NCBI RefSeq assembly: GCF_947241125.1
Contig: NZ_OX365700.1
Coordinates: 496,001-560,000, forward strand
Direction: 5' to 3'
Origin: Nitrospira tepida
GTDB taxonomy: Bacteria; Nitrospirota; Nitrospiria; Nitrospirales; Nitrospiraceae
DNA length: 64,000 bases
A program made the position numbers and the translations under genes. The notes under the pieces were generated by a model that searched no databases, was not told where the DNA came from, and was given only the letters and a program-made list of their open reading frames with translations. This document shows, one piece after another, positions 1-7,810 of the stretch; position 1 is the first letter of the stretch; each line of letters opens with the position of its first letter.

Positions 1-51
1 GGAGGTGGCGGCTCCCGGTGACGGATCGTGCGGCTCCGAAAAAAGAGAGTT

Positions 52-963
52 TCATCTGGCAGAGCCCCGGGGTTGCTGTTGGGTGAGAATCATGTCCCAC
101 GCTTCTTGCGCGGTCTCGGCATAACGGATCAACGACAGGTCCTGCGGGCCGATCAGGCCGCAATCGACCAACAGGTTCCAGTTGATGAGCTGTTCCCAAA
201 AGGCACGGCCGAACAGGACGACCGCGGCGCCCTGCGCCTTCCCCGTTTGCAGGAGCGTGAGGACCTCGAACAATTCATCCAACGTGCCGAAACCGCCAGG
301 AAAGGCCACCAGGGCGCGTGCCCGCAACATGAAGTGCATTTTGCGCAAGGCGAAGTAGCGAAACTGAAAGCAGAGTTCCGGCGTGATGTAGGAGTTGGGG
401 GTTTGTTCATGGGGCAGAACGATGTTGAACCCGATCGACTTGGCCCCTACGTCGGTGGCGCCTCGGTTGGCCGCCTCCATCACGCCAGGTCCTCCGCCCG
501 TGACGATGACATATTCGCACCGCCCGTCCACCTGACAGGTGGAGGACACCAGACGGGCGAAGTCCCGGGCGTGATCGTAGAAGGGCGACAGCGCCAATTG
601 TTTCCTGGCCGTCTCGACATTGGATCTAAGCACCGGGTCGTCCGGTCGGCGGGCCAGGGTTGCTTCCGCTTCGGCAAGACGCTGGCGCGCGACGGCCGGC
701 TCGGGCAGCCGCGCGCTCCCGAACACGACAATCGTCGACTGGATGCCCTGTTCGCGCTGAATGAACTCGGGCTTCAGATATTCAAGCTGCAACCGCAGGG
801 CCCGGAGATCGTCCCGGTTCAGGAACTCGGTATCCCGGTCAGCTCGGCGATAGGATGGCGATTGCAGAATGGCTGCTAAGTCCCTGGAAGAGTCGGTGTC
901 GGAGGATGTCGAGGTCAATTCAGCCGATCGTTCGGTGGGAGGGTCGGGCGGCCGGTCGGTCAT
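52..963 (-). CDS. LOG-family (TIGR00730-like) nucleotide phosphoribohydrolase
   Basis: 303 aa. A Rossmann-type core begins near residue 77 (TIVVFGSAR) and carries both signatures of the LOG / lysine-decarboxylase-like family: GGGPGVMEA at 156-164 and PGGFGTLDE at 222-230. Family members cleave nucleoside 5'-monophosphates (cytokinin-type and purine nucleotides) to base plus ribose 5-phosphate. The older name 'lysine decarboxylase' is a misannotation. The first 50 or so residues are charged, low in complexity and probably disordered. The ATG at 963 lies immediately after a good promoter, so the transcript may be leaderless. The product is cytosolic and the gene appears monocistronic. The physiological substrate cannot be told from sequence. 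Confidence 0.88.
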   Translation of the reverse strand: MTDRPPDPPTERSAELTSTSSDTDSSRDLAAILQSPSYRRADRDTEFLNRDDLRALRLQLEYLKPEFIQREQGIQSTIVVFGSARLPEPAVARQRLAEAEATLARRPDDPVLRSNVETARKQLALSPFYDHARDFARLVSSTCQVDGRCEYVIVTGGGPGVMEAANRGATDVGAKSIGFNIVLPHEQTPNSYITPELCFQFRYFALRKMHFMLRARALVAFPGGFGTLDELFEVLTLLQTGKAQGAAVVLFGRAFWEQLINWNLLVDCGLIGPQDLSLIRYAETAQEAWDMILTQQQPRGSAR

Positions 964-964
964 G

Positions 965-1000
965 GAGCGTCATTATAGAGAGGGGATCGCACGGCGGCAA
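965..1000 (-). promoter_or_regulatory. Sigma-70-type promoter of the LOG gene, possibly leaderless
   Basis: On the minus strand TTGCCG (995-1000), a 17-bp spacer, then a perfect TATAAT (972-977). The expected start of transcription, 6-8 nt past the -10 box, falls at about 964-966, while the ATG is at 963. No Shine-Dalgarno sequence fits between them. Confidence 0.6.
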
Positions 1001-1506
1001 TGTTGGAGCGCCATCCTGTTCCCGATCCCGCTCTCCACCGTCTCCGACCAGCCTCTTTGTACCCCAAGGCGGTTGACATTTGCTCCAAGGAACTTGGTGA
1101 AACCTAGCTTGATCTGCGGTCACGCGAGTGATCCGGCGCTACAGAACCTACTATTCCTGTCACCCCTTCACGGCCTTCTGATTGGCAAGGGGTTAGGCAT
1201 CCGTCCGTCCTCAGTCGGATCAGGGGGCCCCGGATGACGCAGGGCGAGCACTCCGGCTGCGCCATCATGCGATGCAATGGGGATCGCTGCTGGTGTCGCC
1301 GGTGTTGCCGCTGCTCCCTCTCAAGCTCGACCAGAGTCGAATGCCGGTCGCAGCGGCGGCCTCACGGCTAGCGGCATGATACAAGCGCAATGGCTACACC
1401 CTCTGTGCTCATCCCTGCCATCCCAGGCCAACGGAACGGCACGCCGGTTGTTCGGGCTTCCTTTCTGTGTTGGAGTCAATGAGGCTGAGTGATGAACGGC
1501 AACCGT
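1001..1506. other. Intergenic region, no supported gene
   Basis: About 500 bp between two minus-strand genes. Short open frames exist but none has a recognisable domain, a good ribosome-binding site or gene-like composition. A small GAACGG/CCGTTC hairpin (1494-1508) overlaps the stop codon of the next gene and lacks a U-tract. Confidence 0.5.
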
Positions 1507-2328
1507 TCACTGACCGGTTGAATCAGATGACCCGGGAATAGAGTGGTCGAACCGATATGCAATGGGAATGACAAGGTAAGCAGGGGTCTCGTGGACCACC
1601 CGTTGAATGGGAAAGGGAACTGATCCCTCCAATAGGTCTCGTGCAGCCTGATCGAGGAGTTCCGATCCTGAGGAGTCGTATAACTCTACATTCTGTAGGC
1701 TACCATCATCCTGTAACACGGCACTGAGAACGACGTTCCCTTCAAGCTTTGAGGCAATGGCAGCGGCGGGGTAATGCATGTTTATAAGGAGTCGATCCCT
1801 CACTATGTTGATTAACGTTTGTTGATCAGGCGATAGAAAGATGAGGTTATATGCAATTGGGATGAGAAAACGTGTCTGTGCCGAAGACAGGGCATGGTCG
1901 AGTTTAATGCTGCCCACCGAACGTATGAGACCTACACTTTCATTATCTAGGAAGGCATTGCCCGAACTCGACGCAACTGCCACGTGGACGATCTTCCCGT
2001 CCTGCGCAAGAGTGCCGCAAATCTCCGTCGTTCCCTGCCAGAGATATTGTCTGGCTAGTTCCGGATAGACGAAGTGATTACTTAGCGTTTCATGCAACTT
2101 GCGGATGATCTCCTGATACTCAGCGGCCCGCATGGTCTGGGTCGAGCTTTGGGGTCTAACATTATTGGCTGACATACAATGTGGAGGGACGGTGCGAGGT
2201 GAACGAACCTGAGCACCGGTGATGGTGACCAATCCTACTCGAAGGGGAAATGGTTGAGCCGTAACACACCCGCTCATAATAATTATTAGGAGGAATAGGG
2301 GGGTTGCTCCAAATCGTCGAGAAGACAT
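1507..2328 (-). CDS. Putative lipoprotein with two TonB-C-like modules
   Basis: 273 aa. The N-terminus has a hydrophobic segment followed by a lipobox (IIMSGC near residue 21), so export and lipidation are likely. Two similar segments follow, one near residues 95-160 and one near 188-260. Each starts at YPELA or YPAAA, has a strand of the type GTLAQDGKIVHV or SAVLQDDGSLQNV, then SSG, and closes on an IPIAY sequence. This is the pattern of the TonB C-terminal (energy transducer) fold. There is no N-terminal transmembrane anchor plus proline-rich spacer as in a real TonB, so a periplasmic binding or scaffold role is more likely than energy transduction. Composition is lower in GC than the neighbours. 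Function is inferred only at fold level. Confidence 0.65.
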   Translation of the reverse strand: MSSRRFGATPLFLLIIIMSGCVTAQPFPLRVGLVTITGAQVRSPRTVPPHCMSANNVRPQSSTQTMRAAEYQEIIRKLHETLSNHFVYPELARQYLWQGTTEICGTLAQDGKIVHVAVASSSGNAFLDNESVGLIRSVGSIKLDHALSSAQTRFLIPIAYNLIFLSPDQQTLINIVRDRLLINMHYPAAAIASKLEGNVVLSAVLQDDGSLQNVELYDSSGSELLDQAARDLLEGSVPFPIQRVVHETPAYLVIPIAYRFDHSIPGSSDSTGQ

Positions 2329-2671
2329 ACGCCAGAAACCTTTCCCTTAGAGGTCATGCCTTTCCTTTGTGAGGACGGATTCTCGCAAAGTTAGATATCG
2401 CCGCACAAGTGTACGGAAGGAGGAGGCAGAAGGTGTCGATCACAACGTCAAGTTGAGTGAATTGGTTGCTGCTCTTGGTGAGGTCGCGTTACTTGAACGC
2501 TGGGCGGGTTACCAAACTGAACGACGAAAGTAACGGGTGGCTATTGTTCGGATTTGACAGCAAAACTGTACGGTTCGATATGGAGATATCCTGGGGAGAA
2601 TTCAAGCCGACGCCGTCAATGGAGCGCGAGGCCGGAAACCTGGCTCGTCGAGGTCCGCGGAGAAGCCGATA
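2329..2671. other. Intergenic region, no supported gene
   Basis: About 340 bp. A plus-strand open frame from 2457 has no ribosome-binding site or recognisable domain and runs into the lipoprotein gene on the other strand. Nothing else is supported. Confidence 0.45.
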
Positions 2672-3109
2672 TCAATCGCCGAACGGAAGCAAGCGGAACT
2701 CAGACGAGTTGGCATGGGTCGCAAAGGCATGGTCGCGGACGATCCATTGAGCGTCGCAGGCGATCTGAAAAATGTCGGTTCCGATCCCGCCGCCGCCGAG
2801 CACGAGGTCGGGCGAATAGAACGGGATCAGAAACCGCAACCCCCACCCGAAATTCGCCCGAAAGTATTTGCCGTCGGTGAAGTGGTAGCGGGCGAGGACG
2901 TGGTCGCCAACGGCCACCATTTCATCCGGCGAGCCGAGCCTGGCCGTCACGTCGGCCAGACTGGTTTGCCCGTCGATGATGAACCGCACATCCTCGGCAG
3001 CAATGCGCTGGTTCAGGCTCACCCGCTGCCAGCCGATTGGGCCGCGCAGGCACCCCGCTTGACCGATCAGCAGGAGGGCGCAGAGAAGGCTCGCGATGGT
3101 TCGGGTCAT
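2672..3109 (-). CDS. BamE/SmpA-like small lipoprotein (paralog of the next gene)
   Basis: 145 aa. A signal peptide with lipobox (GQAGC, Cys about 19) is followed by a short domain with the SmpA/OmlA pattern 'hxxGxTxxxVxxxLGxP' (DGQTSLADVTARLGSPDE) and then YHF. This fold is used by BamE and many small outer-membrane lipoproteins. The C-terminal half has a hydrophobic stretch that includes LGGGGIG. It lies 12 bp downstream of a related lipoprotein gene and is probably cotranscribed with it and the acetyltransferase upstream. Precise function unknown. Confidence 0.7.
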   Translation of the reverse strand: MTRTIASLLCALLLIGQAGCLRGPIGWQRVSLNQRIAAEDVRFIIDGQTSLADVTARLGSPDEMVAVGDHVLARYHFTDGKYFRANFGWGLRFLIPFYSPDLVLGGGGIGTDIFQIACDAQWIVRDHAFATHANSSEFRLLPFGD

Positions 3110-3121
3110 GACGCGATCGGG

Positions 3122-3553
3122 TCAGGGTCCGAAGGGCCAATCAAAGGGCCAGAACTGAAATTCGAGCGGTGGTTTTGTCTTCCCCGACACGAGATCTTCC
3201 ACGATGCCGGCCTGATTGAAAATAACGAAGATGTCGTCGCTCTTGATGTTTGTGCGCGAGAAAATCAGGATAAAGCCCGATTTCACGTCGAAATGGTAAT
3301 AGTGAAAGATCTCGTGGCCGTTGGCTTCGACAATGCGATCCGGCGCGCCCAACACCGAGGCCACGTCGCTGCGCGTGCTGATGCCTGTCTTGATGGAAGA
3401 GAGATCGCCTTGGTTGACGTCCTCGCCATAGCTGCCCCTGACGAAGGCGCAGCCCGTCGTCGAGAACAGGGCCCAAAGCAGGCCAAGCACGAGGGCGGGC
3501 CGGATCAAGAGGGTGCGGCCCGACGGCGTGCGGTCAGAACGAACGTGATTCAT
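3122..3553 (-). CDS. BamE/SmpA-like small lipoprotein
   Basis: 143 aa. A hydrophobic signal segment ends in a lipobox (STTGC, Cys near residue 35). The mature part has the SmpA-type motif KTGISTRSDVASVLGAPDR followed by FHYYHFDVKSG. Its start overlaps the stop of the acetyltransferase gene upstream (ATGA, 3550-3553), a sign of translational coupling. It shares length, lipobox and the LGxPD motif with the neighbouring gene, so the two probably arose by tandem duplication. Likely an outer-membrane or periplasmic-facing lipoprotein; a role in BAM assembly is possible but not shown. Confidence 0.7.
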   Translation of the reverse strand: MNHVRSDRTPSGRTLLIRPALVLGLLWALFSTTGCAFVRGSYGEDVNQGDLSSIKTGISTRSDVASVLGAPDRIVEANGHEIFHYYHFDVKSGFILIFSRTNIKSDDIFVIFNQAGIVEDLVSGKTKPPLEFQFWPFDWPFGP

Positions 3554-4053
3554 ATCGACTCCTTTCGTTTATTTGGAGGCAAGACAAAATCTTCCTCGTA
3601 TACCCGGTAACTCGACATCTGCATGCCGGCCCGCCGATAGGCCTGCTGGGCGGTCCGGTTGGTCCCTTCCACATAGAGCCGGATGCCGCAGACGCCGGGC
3701 GTCGCGCGCGCTTCGCGTCGAATGGCGTCGTGCATGGCGCGATACACGCCCTGCCGGCGGCATTCGGGCGTCACGTACACGCTTTGAATCCACCAGAACG
3801 TGGCGTTGCGCCAGTCGCTCCACTCATAGGTGACCATCATTTGACCGACCACCCGTGCCCTGTCCCCGCTGGTCGTTTCGGCGACGCGGAAAAAGCCGCG
3901 GGCTGGCTCCGTCAGAATGCCGAGGATGCCCTGGCGCAGGCGGGAGCGATCCAGGGCGCGGCCCTCGGTTTCCAAGGCCATCGCCAGGCTGAATTCGATC
4001 AGCCGGTCGAGATCCCCGAGTTCGGCCGGGCGAACGAGCAGATTCCTGGTCAT
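3550..4053 (-). CDS. GNAT-family N-acetyltransferase
   Basis: 167 aa, the usual size of a single GNAT domain. The acetyl-CoA pyrophosphate-binding loop is visible as VTPECRRQGVYRAM, followed by the terminal GNAT strand pattern (RLYVEGTNRTAQQAYRRAGM). The N-terminal VRPAELGDLDRLIEF is also typical. The substrate is not predictable. It is the first gene of a coupled set with the two small lipoproteins downstream and lies 4 bp after the DUF502 gene. Confidence 0.85.
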   Translation of the reverse strand: MTRNLLVRPAELGDLDRLIEFSLAMALETEGRALDRSRLRQGILGILTEPARGFFRVAETTSGDRARVVGQMMVTYEWSDWRNATFWWIQSVYVTPECRRQGVYRAMHDAIRREARATPGVCGIRLYVEGTNRTAQQAYRRAGMQMSSYRVYEEDFVLPPNKRKESI

Positions 4054-4057
4054 GGGG

Positions 4058-4705
4058 CTATCGGACAGTCGAGGGCGGTTCCGAGGACGCGGGTGACCGC
4101 AGCCACGCCCCGCGCGGCCGGTACAGTCCTGCCGAGAATTCCAGCTTCATGGCTTCTTCAACCGGGAGATTGATCGGCGTGATGGCCCGGGTCGGGACGA
4201 ACGCCAGGTAGCCGGTAAACGGATGAATGGCGGTCGGAACGAACAGCATGGCGAGCGTGTCACCGGTGGTCCGCTGCACGGCCGCCGGAGCGGCGCCCAT
4301 GACAAAGCCGATGGCCCAGAGGCCGTCCCGCGGAAAGGGGAACACGACGACCCGACTCCGTCCGAATCGCGAGCGAAAGTGAAAAATATCCGTCATGCTT
4401 TTCAAGGTCAAATAGATCGTCCGGACAAGCGGAATGCGCTGGACCCTCTCTTCGGCCCACAGGACCAGGCGTTGGCCGAAAAAATGCGACGTGACCAGTC
4501 CGGTGAGGAAGATCAGCAGCAGGAGGAGGACAAATCCGACTCCCGGAGCCGTCCCGGTTAATCCGGGGCTCAGCAGATCCCGGGTCACGTGGTCGAACGT
4601 CTGGAACAGCTTGGACAGGATCAGCAACGTGGCCGTGGCCGGAACCAACACCAGAAGGCCGGTCCACCAGGCTTGCCACCATTTGCGGGAGATCGATTTC
4701 ATCAT
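4058..4705 (-). CDS. DUF502 family inner-membrane protein
   Basis: 215 aa. Two hydrophobic segments near the N-terminus (about 10-30 and 55-78) are followed by the conserved DUF502 region RIPLVRTIYLTLKSM and the segments VVVFPFPRDGLWAIGFVMG and LAMLFVPTAIHPFTGYLAFVP. Members are found across bacteria and plants; their molecular role is not established. The gene probably leads the operon with the acetyltransferase and the lipoproteins. Confidence 0.85.
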   Translation of the reverse strand: MMKSISRKWWQAWWTGLLVLVPATATLLILSKLFQTFDHVTRDLLSPGLTGTAPGVGFVLLLLLIFLTGLVTSHFFGQRLVLWAEERVQRIPLVRTIYLTLKSMTDIFHFRSRFGRSRVVVFPFPRDGLWAIGFVMGAAPAAVQRTTGDTLAMLFVPTAIHPFTGYLAFVPTRAITPINLPVEEAMKLEFSAGLYRPRGAWLRSPASSEPPSTVR

Positions 4706-4920
4706 AATATCGGGCGTAACCTGATGATGGGGAGTCTAACAGATTCCGCCGGCAGATTCCGCTGGACCGCTCCTGTCGGGGTTTGAACAATAGAGTGCGC
4801 TGGAGGCGCGCGAACCTGCGGATGCCTGGAGGCCCGTTGCGGAATGCGGCTGTTCGCTTGATCTTTTTGGCGGCGATACTTTACCCTTGATTGTTTCGTG
4901 CGCGACGAGAGGAGTCGAAC

Positions 4921-5190
4921 ATGGGCAACGTCAACCTCGACAAGGACCTCTTGGCCATCTTATGCTGCCCGGAGACCAAGCAGGCTGTTCATCTAGCTGA
5001 CGAGCCGCTGATCGAGAGGCTCAACGATCAGGTGGCTCGTGGAGAGCTTCGCAACAAGGCCGGCCAGCCCGTGAAAGAAAAGTTGGATGGGGGATTGATT
5101 CGGGCGGACCGGAAAATTCTCTACCCCGTTCGGGATGATATTCCCGTCATGCTCATCGACGAGGGCATTCCTCTCGAACCCTACCTGTAA
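4921..5190 (+). CDS. Trm112 / UPF0434-like small protein
   Basis: 89 aa from the ATG at 4921, chosen because GAGGAG lies 7 bp upstream; an upstream TTG at 4891 has no such site. The sequence follows the Trm112/YcaR pattern: LLAILCCPETKQ at the N-terminus, then KILYPVRDDIPVMLIDEGIPL at the C-terminus. In eukaryotes and archaea Trm112 activates several methyltransferases; the bacterial homologs are less studied. The usual second zinc-ligand cysteine (CPxC) is replaced, so metal binding is doubtful. The long central insert (LIERLNDQVARGELRNKAG) is longer than in the 60-residue UPF0434 proteins. Confidence 0.75.
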   Translation: MGNVNLDKDLLAILCCPETKQAVHLADEPLIERLNDQVARGELRNKAGQPVKEKLDGGLIRADRKILYPVRDDIPVMLIDEGIPLEPYL

Positions 5191-5330
5191 CAGCCGCGAC
5201 CCCGATGCGTCCTACAGACCGGAGAAGACCATGATCTGCAGGCGCTCCTGTCCGCGTCTCCAGGTTCGTGCTCATGAGGACGGATGACCGATTGCGGAGG
5301 GGACGTGGTCCGCTGCAAACCAGCGGTTCA

Positions 5331-5618
5331 TTATGGGCGGAGAATCCGAACCTCTTGTTCATTCCGTTCCGTCTTGCTTCCCGTGGAGGTGCCGCAGTGG
5401 AGGCAGAGATACTCGTAGAGGTTTCCTGTCGGCAGGACGAGGAGCAGTCGCTGGCGAGTCGGAGTGGCTTCCCGACATCGAGGGCAGTAGAGCAGAGAGG
5501 CCTGAAATGATCCAAACTGGTTCTCGCCCTGCCGCGATCGAGAGGGTGCCGATGGGCGTGTCGACGGAGGAGTTGACGGCCATCCGGGCGGGCGTTTTGG
5601 GGGCGAACCGTGATTCAT
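5331..5618 (-). CDS. Small zinc-ribbon protein (unknown function)
   Basis: The C-terminal half contains two CxxC knuckles (LYCPRCRE and YLCLHCGTS) separated by 25 residues, which is a convincing zinc ribbon. The N-terminal 35 residues are proline/serine-rich and look untranslated, so the real start is probably an internal codon nearer the first CxxC. No family name can be given. Confidence 0.5.
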   Translation of the reverse strand: MNHGSPPKRPPGWPSTPPSTRPSAPSRSRQGENQFGSFQASLLYCPRCREATPTRQRLLLVLPTGNLYEYLCLHCGTSTGSKTERNEQEVRILRP

Positions 5619-5741
5619 GGGCCACGAGTGTAGGAGACCGAATCGAACCCGGTCAAGTGGGAGCCGGCGCCTTCAATTTACTGGAGAAATGCCACCGGCG
5701 TCATGCCATCGGTCGGCGGCTTCTGAGCGGTTGCACAGGCA

Positions 5742-6002
5742 TCAGGGAGCCAGATAGTCGTTCTCGCCCTCGTCGTCGATGGGACTCTCCCGTTTGCCCT
5801 GCCTGATTCGCCACAGGATCCTGGACATTTGAACCAGGACATAAATCCCCAGGCCGATCAGCAGTCCCGAGAATCCTGCGCTGGACCACGGCCACCACGA
5901 GGGCTCATGGAGGATGACGCCCAGCGCCACATGTCCGCCTGCGCCCAGGCAAAGGGCGAAGATAATCCATTCGCGCGCCATCGACATACTCATCGAGGAC
6001 AA
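5742..6002 (-). CDS. Small two-helix membrane protein, unknown
   Basis: 86 aa. Two hydrophobic stretches are predicted, one near residues 12-30 and one near 38-62. A basic segment (RILWRIRQGKR) and an acidic tail (DDEGENDY) follow. The start is uncertain because four Met codons occur in the first eight residues. No recognised domain. Confidence 0.55.
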   Translation of the reverse strand: MSSMSMSMAREWIIFALCLGAGGHVALGVILHEPSWWPWSSAGFSGLLIGLGIYVLVQMSRILWRIRQGKRESPIDDEGENDYLAP

Positions 6003-6087
6003 CCTTACCCCGGCGGAAGCATGAAGGACAAGGAGGGAACGCGCGCGGAACGGAGGACAGCGGCGATCCGGACGAGACTCGAGCGCG

Positions 6088-6456
6088 CTACACCGAATTT
6101 TTCGCGGATTCGATTTCGGTTGCGGTGATCAGGCTCGTGAGGTAATCGGCAACGAAATTCAGGGCTTCTTCCCTGCCGTCGGCTCGCCGGCCCTTCTCCC
6201 GACGCTGGACCGACAGTTCATGATCGAGATCCGACTTGACCTCGGCCAGCACCCGCTGAAGCGCGGAAGGGGTGAGATTCGCGTCCATGTCTTCCAAGAT
6301 CTGACAACGGTCCAACACCCAATTGAGTCCCTCGATTCGGCCGCCGTAGTGCTCTTGATCGGCGGTGTCGATACGGGTCATGGAGGTCGCGAAGGTCTGA
6401 GCCTCATAAATCAGGTTGTAGAAACTGGTGACCGCCCGTTGCAATGCAGGTGTCAT
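6088..6456 (-). CDS. Conserved-looking hypothetical protein
   Basis: 122 aa, mostly alpha-helical by composition, no signal peptide or membrane segment. The segment YGGRIEGLNWVLDRCQILEDM and a long amphipathic helix suggest a small soluble helical protein. I do not recognise the family. It shares orientation with small unknown genes on both sides. Confidence 0.55.
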   Translation of the reverse strand: MTPALQRAVTSFYNLIYEAQTFATSMTRIDTADQEHYGGRIEGLNWVLDRCQILEDMDANLTPSALQRVLAEVKSDLDHELSVQRREKGRRADGREEALNFVADYLTSLITATEIESAKNSV

Positions 6457-6543
6457 GCTGAAGTCCCTTCGTCTAGAGGTCGTGCGACTGTATCTTGTTC
6501 ATTATACATCAGGAACGGCGTCGGACAAGGAGAAATTCTGGGG

Positions 6544-6870
6544 TCAGGTAAAGAGGAGAGAATGGAATTCGTTCATGAAACCGTAATACAGGGGGGCGAA
6601 GTGTTTGAGGCTCTCCGGACTGGTTTCCTTCAGCCGCTTGAAGAAATAGACCTGCGCGCGGGGATCGAGCTGTTCCAAAAGTTTCCCCAGTTGAGACATG
6701 GAATAACTCTCGGCTGGCACGCTCAGCACGTAGTGGACCAGCCGTTCGACGAACTGTTGCGCGACATACTCGGTGGGCAAATACCCGTCCGGCAATTTGC
6801 CCTTGGCGAGAAGCTCATCAAACGGGATGGCCTGGGCGGCAAACGGGATCGACGGCTGGGCGGCGCTCAC
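6544..6870 (-). CDS. Hypothetical protein, soluble
   Basis: 108 aa with a GTG start. No signal peptide, membrane segment or known motif. The codon pattern and the helical C-terminal half (MSQLGKLLEQLDPRAQVYFF) look like a real gene. Function unknown. Confidence 0.5.
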   Translation of the reverse strand: MSAAQPSIPFAAQAIPFDELLAKGKLPDGYLPTEYVAQQFVERLVHYVLSVPAESYSMSQLGKLLEQLDPRAQVYFFKRLKETSPESLKHFAPLYYGFMNEFHSLLFT

Positions 6871-7117
6871 GCTGAGATCCTTCGCGAGGGTGGGCTGCTA
6901 AAATCAGTCCACTCTACTGAAGGGGCGAGGAAGCCGTCAAGGGTTTGCTCGCTTGCCGGCGAAGGGCGGGCATGAACACGAAGATGAGCCAATGGCTCGG
7001 TCATCCTAAGATGTTCGGAGGACGTTCGCGCATCACGGGCTGTGCGCCTGCGGCGACTGTCGGTGGTGATGCCTCCGCAGTGTAGCGTCAGTCGTTGCGG
7101 TGACGCTGGCGCCGTGA

Positions 7118-7558
7118 CTACCTGTTGAGGGCCAGAAAGGCCCGCGTGACCGCCGCCTCCAACTCCTCTTCCAGGCCGACCTTCTTGATCACCACACCGA
7201 ACACCCCCAAGGTCCTGGCCGACTCCAGATCGTCCGATGTGCCATAGGCGGTGAGGATAATCACCGCGACCTTCGGAAGAATACGACGAATCTCTCTCAA
7301 GGTGTCGAGCCCGCTCAAGCCCGGGAGTTTGAGATCCAGGACAATGAGGTCCGGCGTCTCGCGGGTGAGCGCGTCCAAAAGATTCTCGCCGGAGGCGAAG
7401 GCGCGCACCCGTTGGACAGGTCCGGAGAACCGTCGCGTGAGCGCGGAGATCAAGACCTCGTTGTCGTCAGCGAAGAAGATCCGTCGGGGGACGGCAGCGG
7501 CTGTTGGTGCGCTTCTCTCATCGGCGGAGGGCAGGATTCCGGCGTCGCGGTCTATCAT
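7118..7558 (-). CDS. Single-domain response regulator (receiver only)
   Basis: 146 aa. A receiver domain occupies residues 26-146: acidic pair D31-D32, phospho-acceptor D75 in VLDLKLPG, switch Thr in ILTAYG, and the conserved Lys in VVIKKVG. There is no output domain, so it must act by protein contact (CheY/Spo0F style) or as a phosphate sink. No kinase gene is adjacent. It lies directly downstream of the nxrAB1 terminator in the same direction, so a link with the NXR two-component pair is possible but only inferred. Confidence 0.85.
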   Translation of the reverse strand: MIDRDAGILPSADERSAPTAAAVPRRIFFADDNEVLISALTRRFSGPVQRVRAFASGENLLDALTRETPDLIVLDLKLPGLSGLDTLREIRRILPKVAVIILTAYGTSDDLESARTLGVFGVVIKKVGLEEELEAAVTRAFLALNR

Positions 7559-7756
7559 GGCCTGAATGGTTCAAACGTGGCGGTCTGCCAATGGTTGCCC
7601 ACGGCTGGTCGTCGGACAGCGCAATGTTGGGCCGTACCACTGCGGGTCACGCGAGCCTGGACCAACGGACGGGAGAATGGTGTGACGATCCTGGATGCCT
7701 TTCAACTCAGGAGATCAGATTATTCAATGGCGGCGCGATTACGGAGGAAGAAACGA

Positions 7757-7786
7757 GGGGCCGGGAGCCTGACGGCTCCCGGCCCC
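7757..7786 (-). terminator. Terminator hairpin after nxrB copy 1
   Basis: Perfect 13-bp stem (GGGGCCGGGAGCC and its complement) with a 4-nt loop TGAC, 25 bp beyond the nxrB stop. On the minus strand it is followed by the pyrimidine-rich CGTTTCTTCCTCC. An almost identical hairpin lies after copy 2. Confidence 0.75.
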
Positions 7787-7810
7787 TCCGCGTCTGGCCC
7801 GGCCTTGGAC

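Noticed and set aside
2457-2750. Possible 97-aa plus-strand gene
   Set aside because: Overlaps the 3' end of a lipoprotein gene on the other strand, has no recognisable domain and no ribosome-binding site.
4891-4920. Upstream TTG start for the Trm112-like protein
   Set aside because: It adds ten residues without homology, while the ATG at 4921 has a well-placed GAGGAG.
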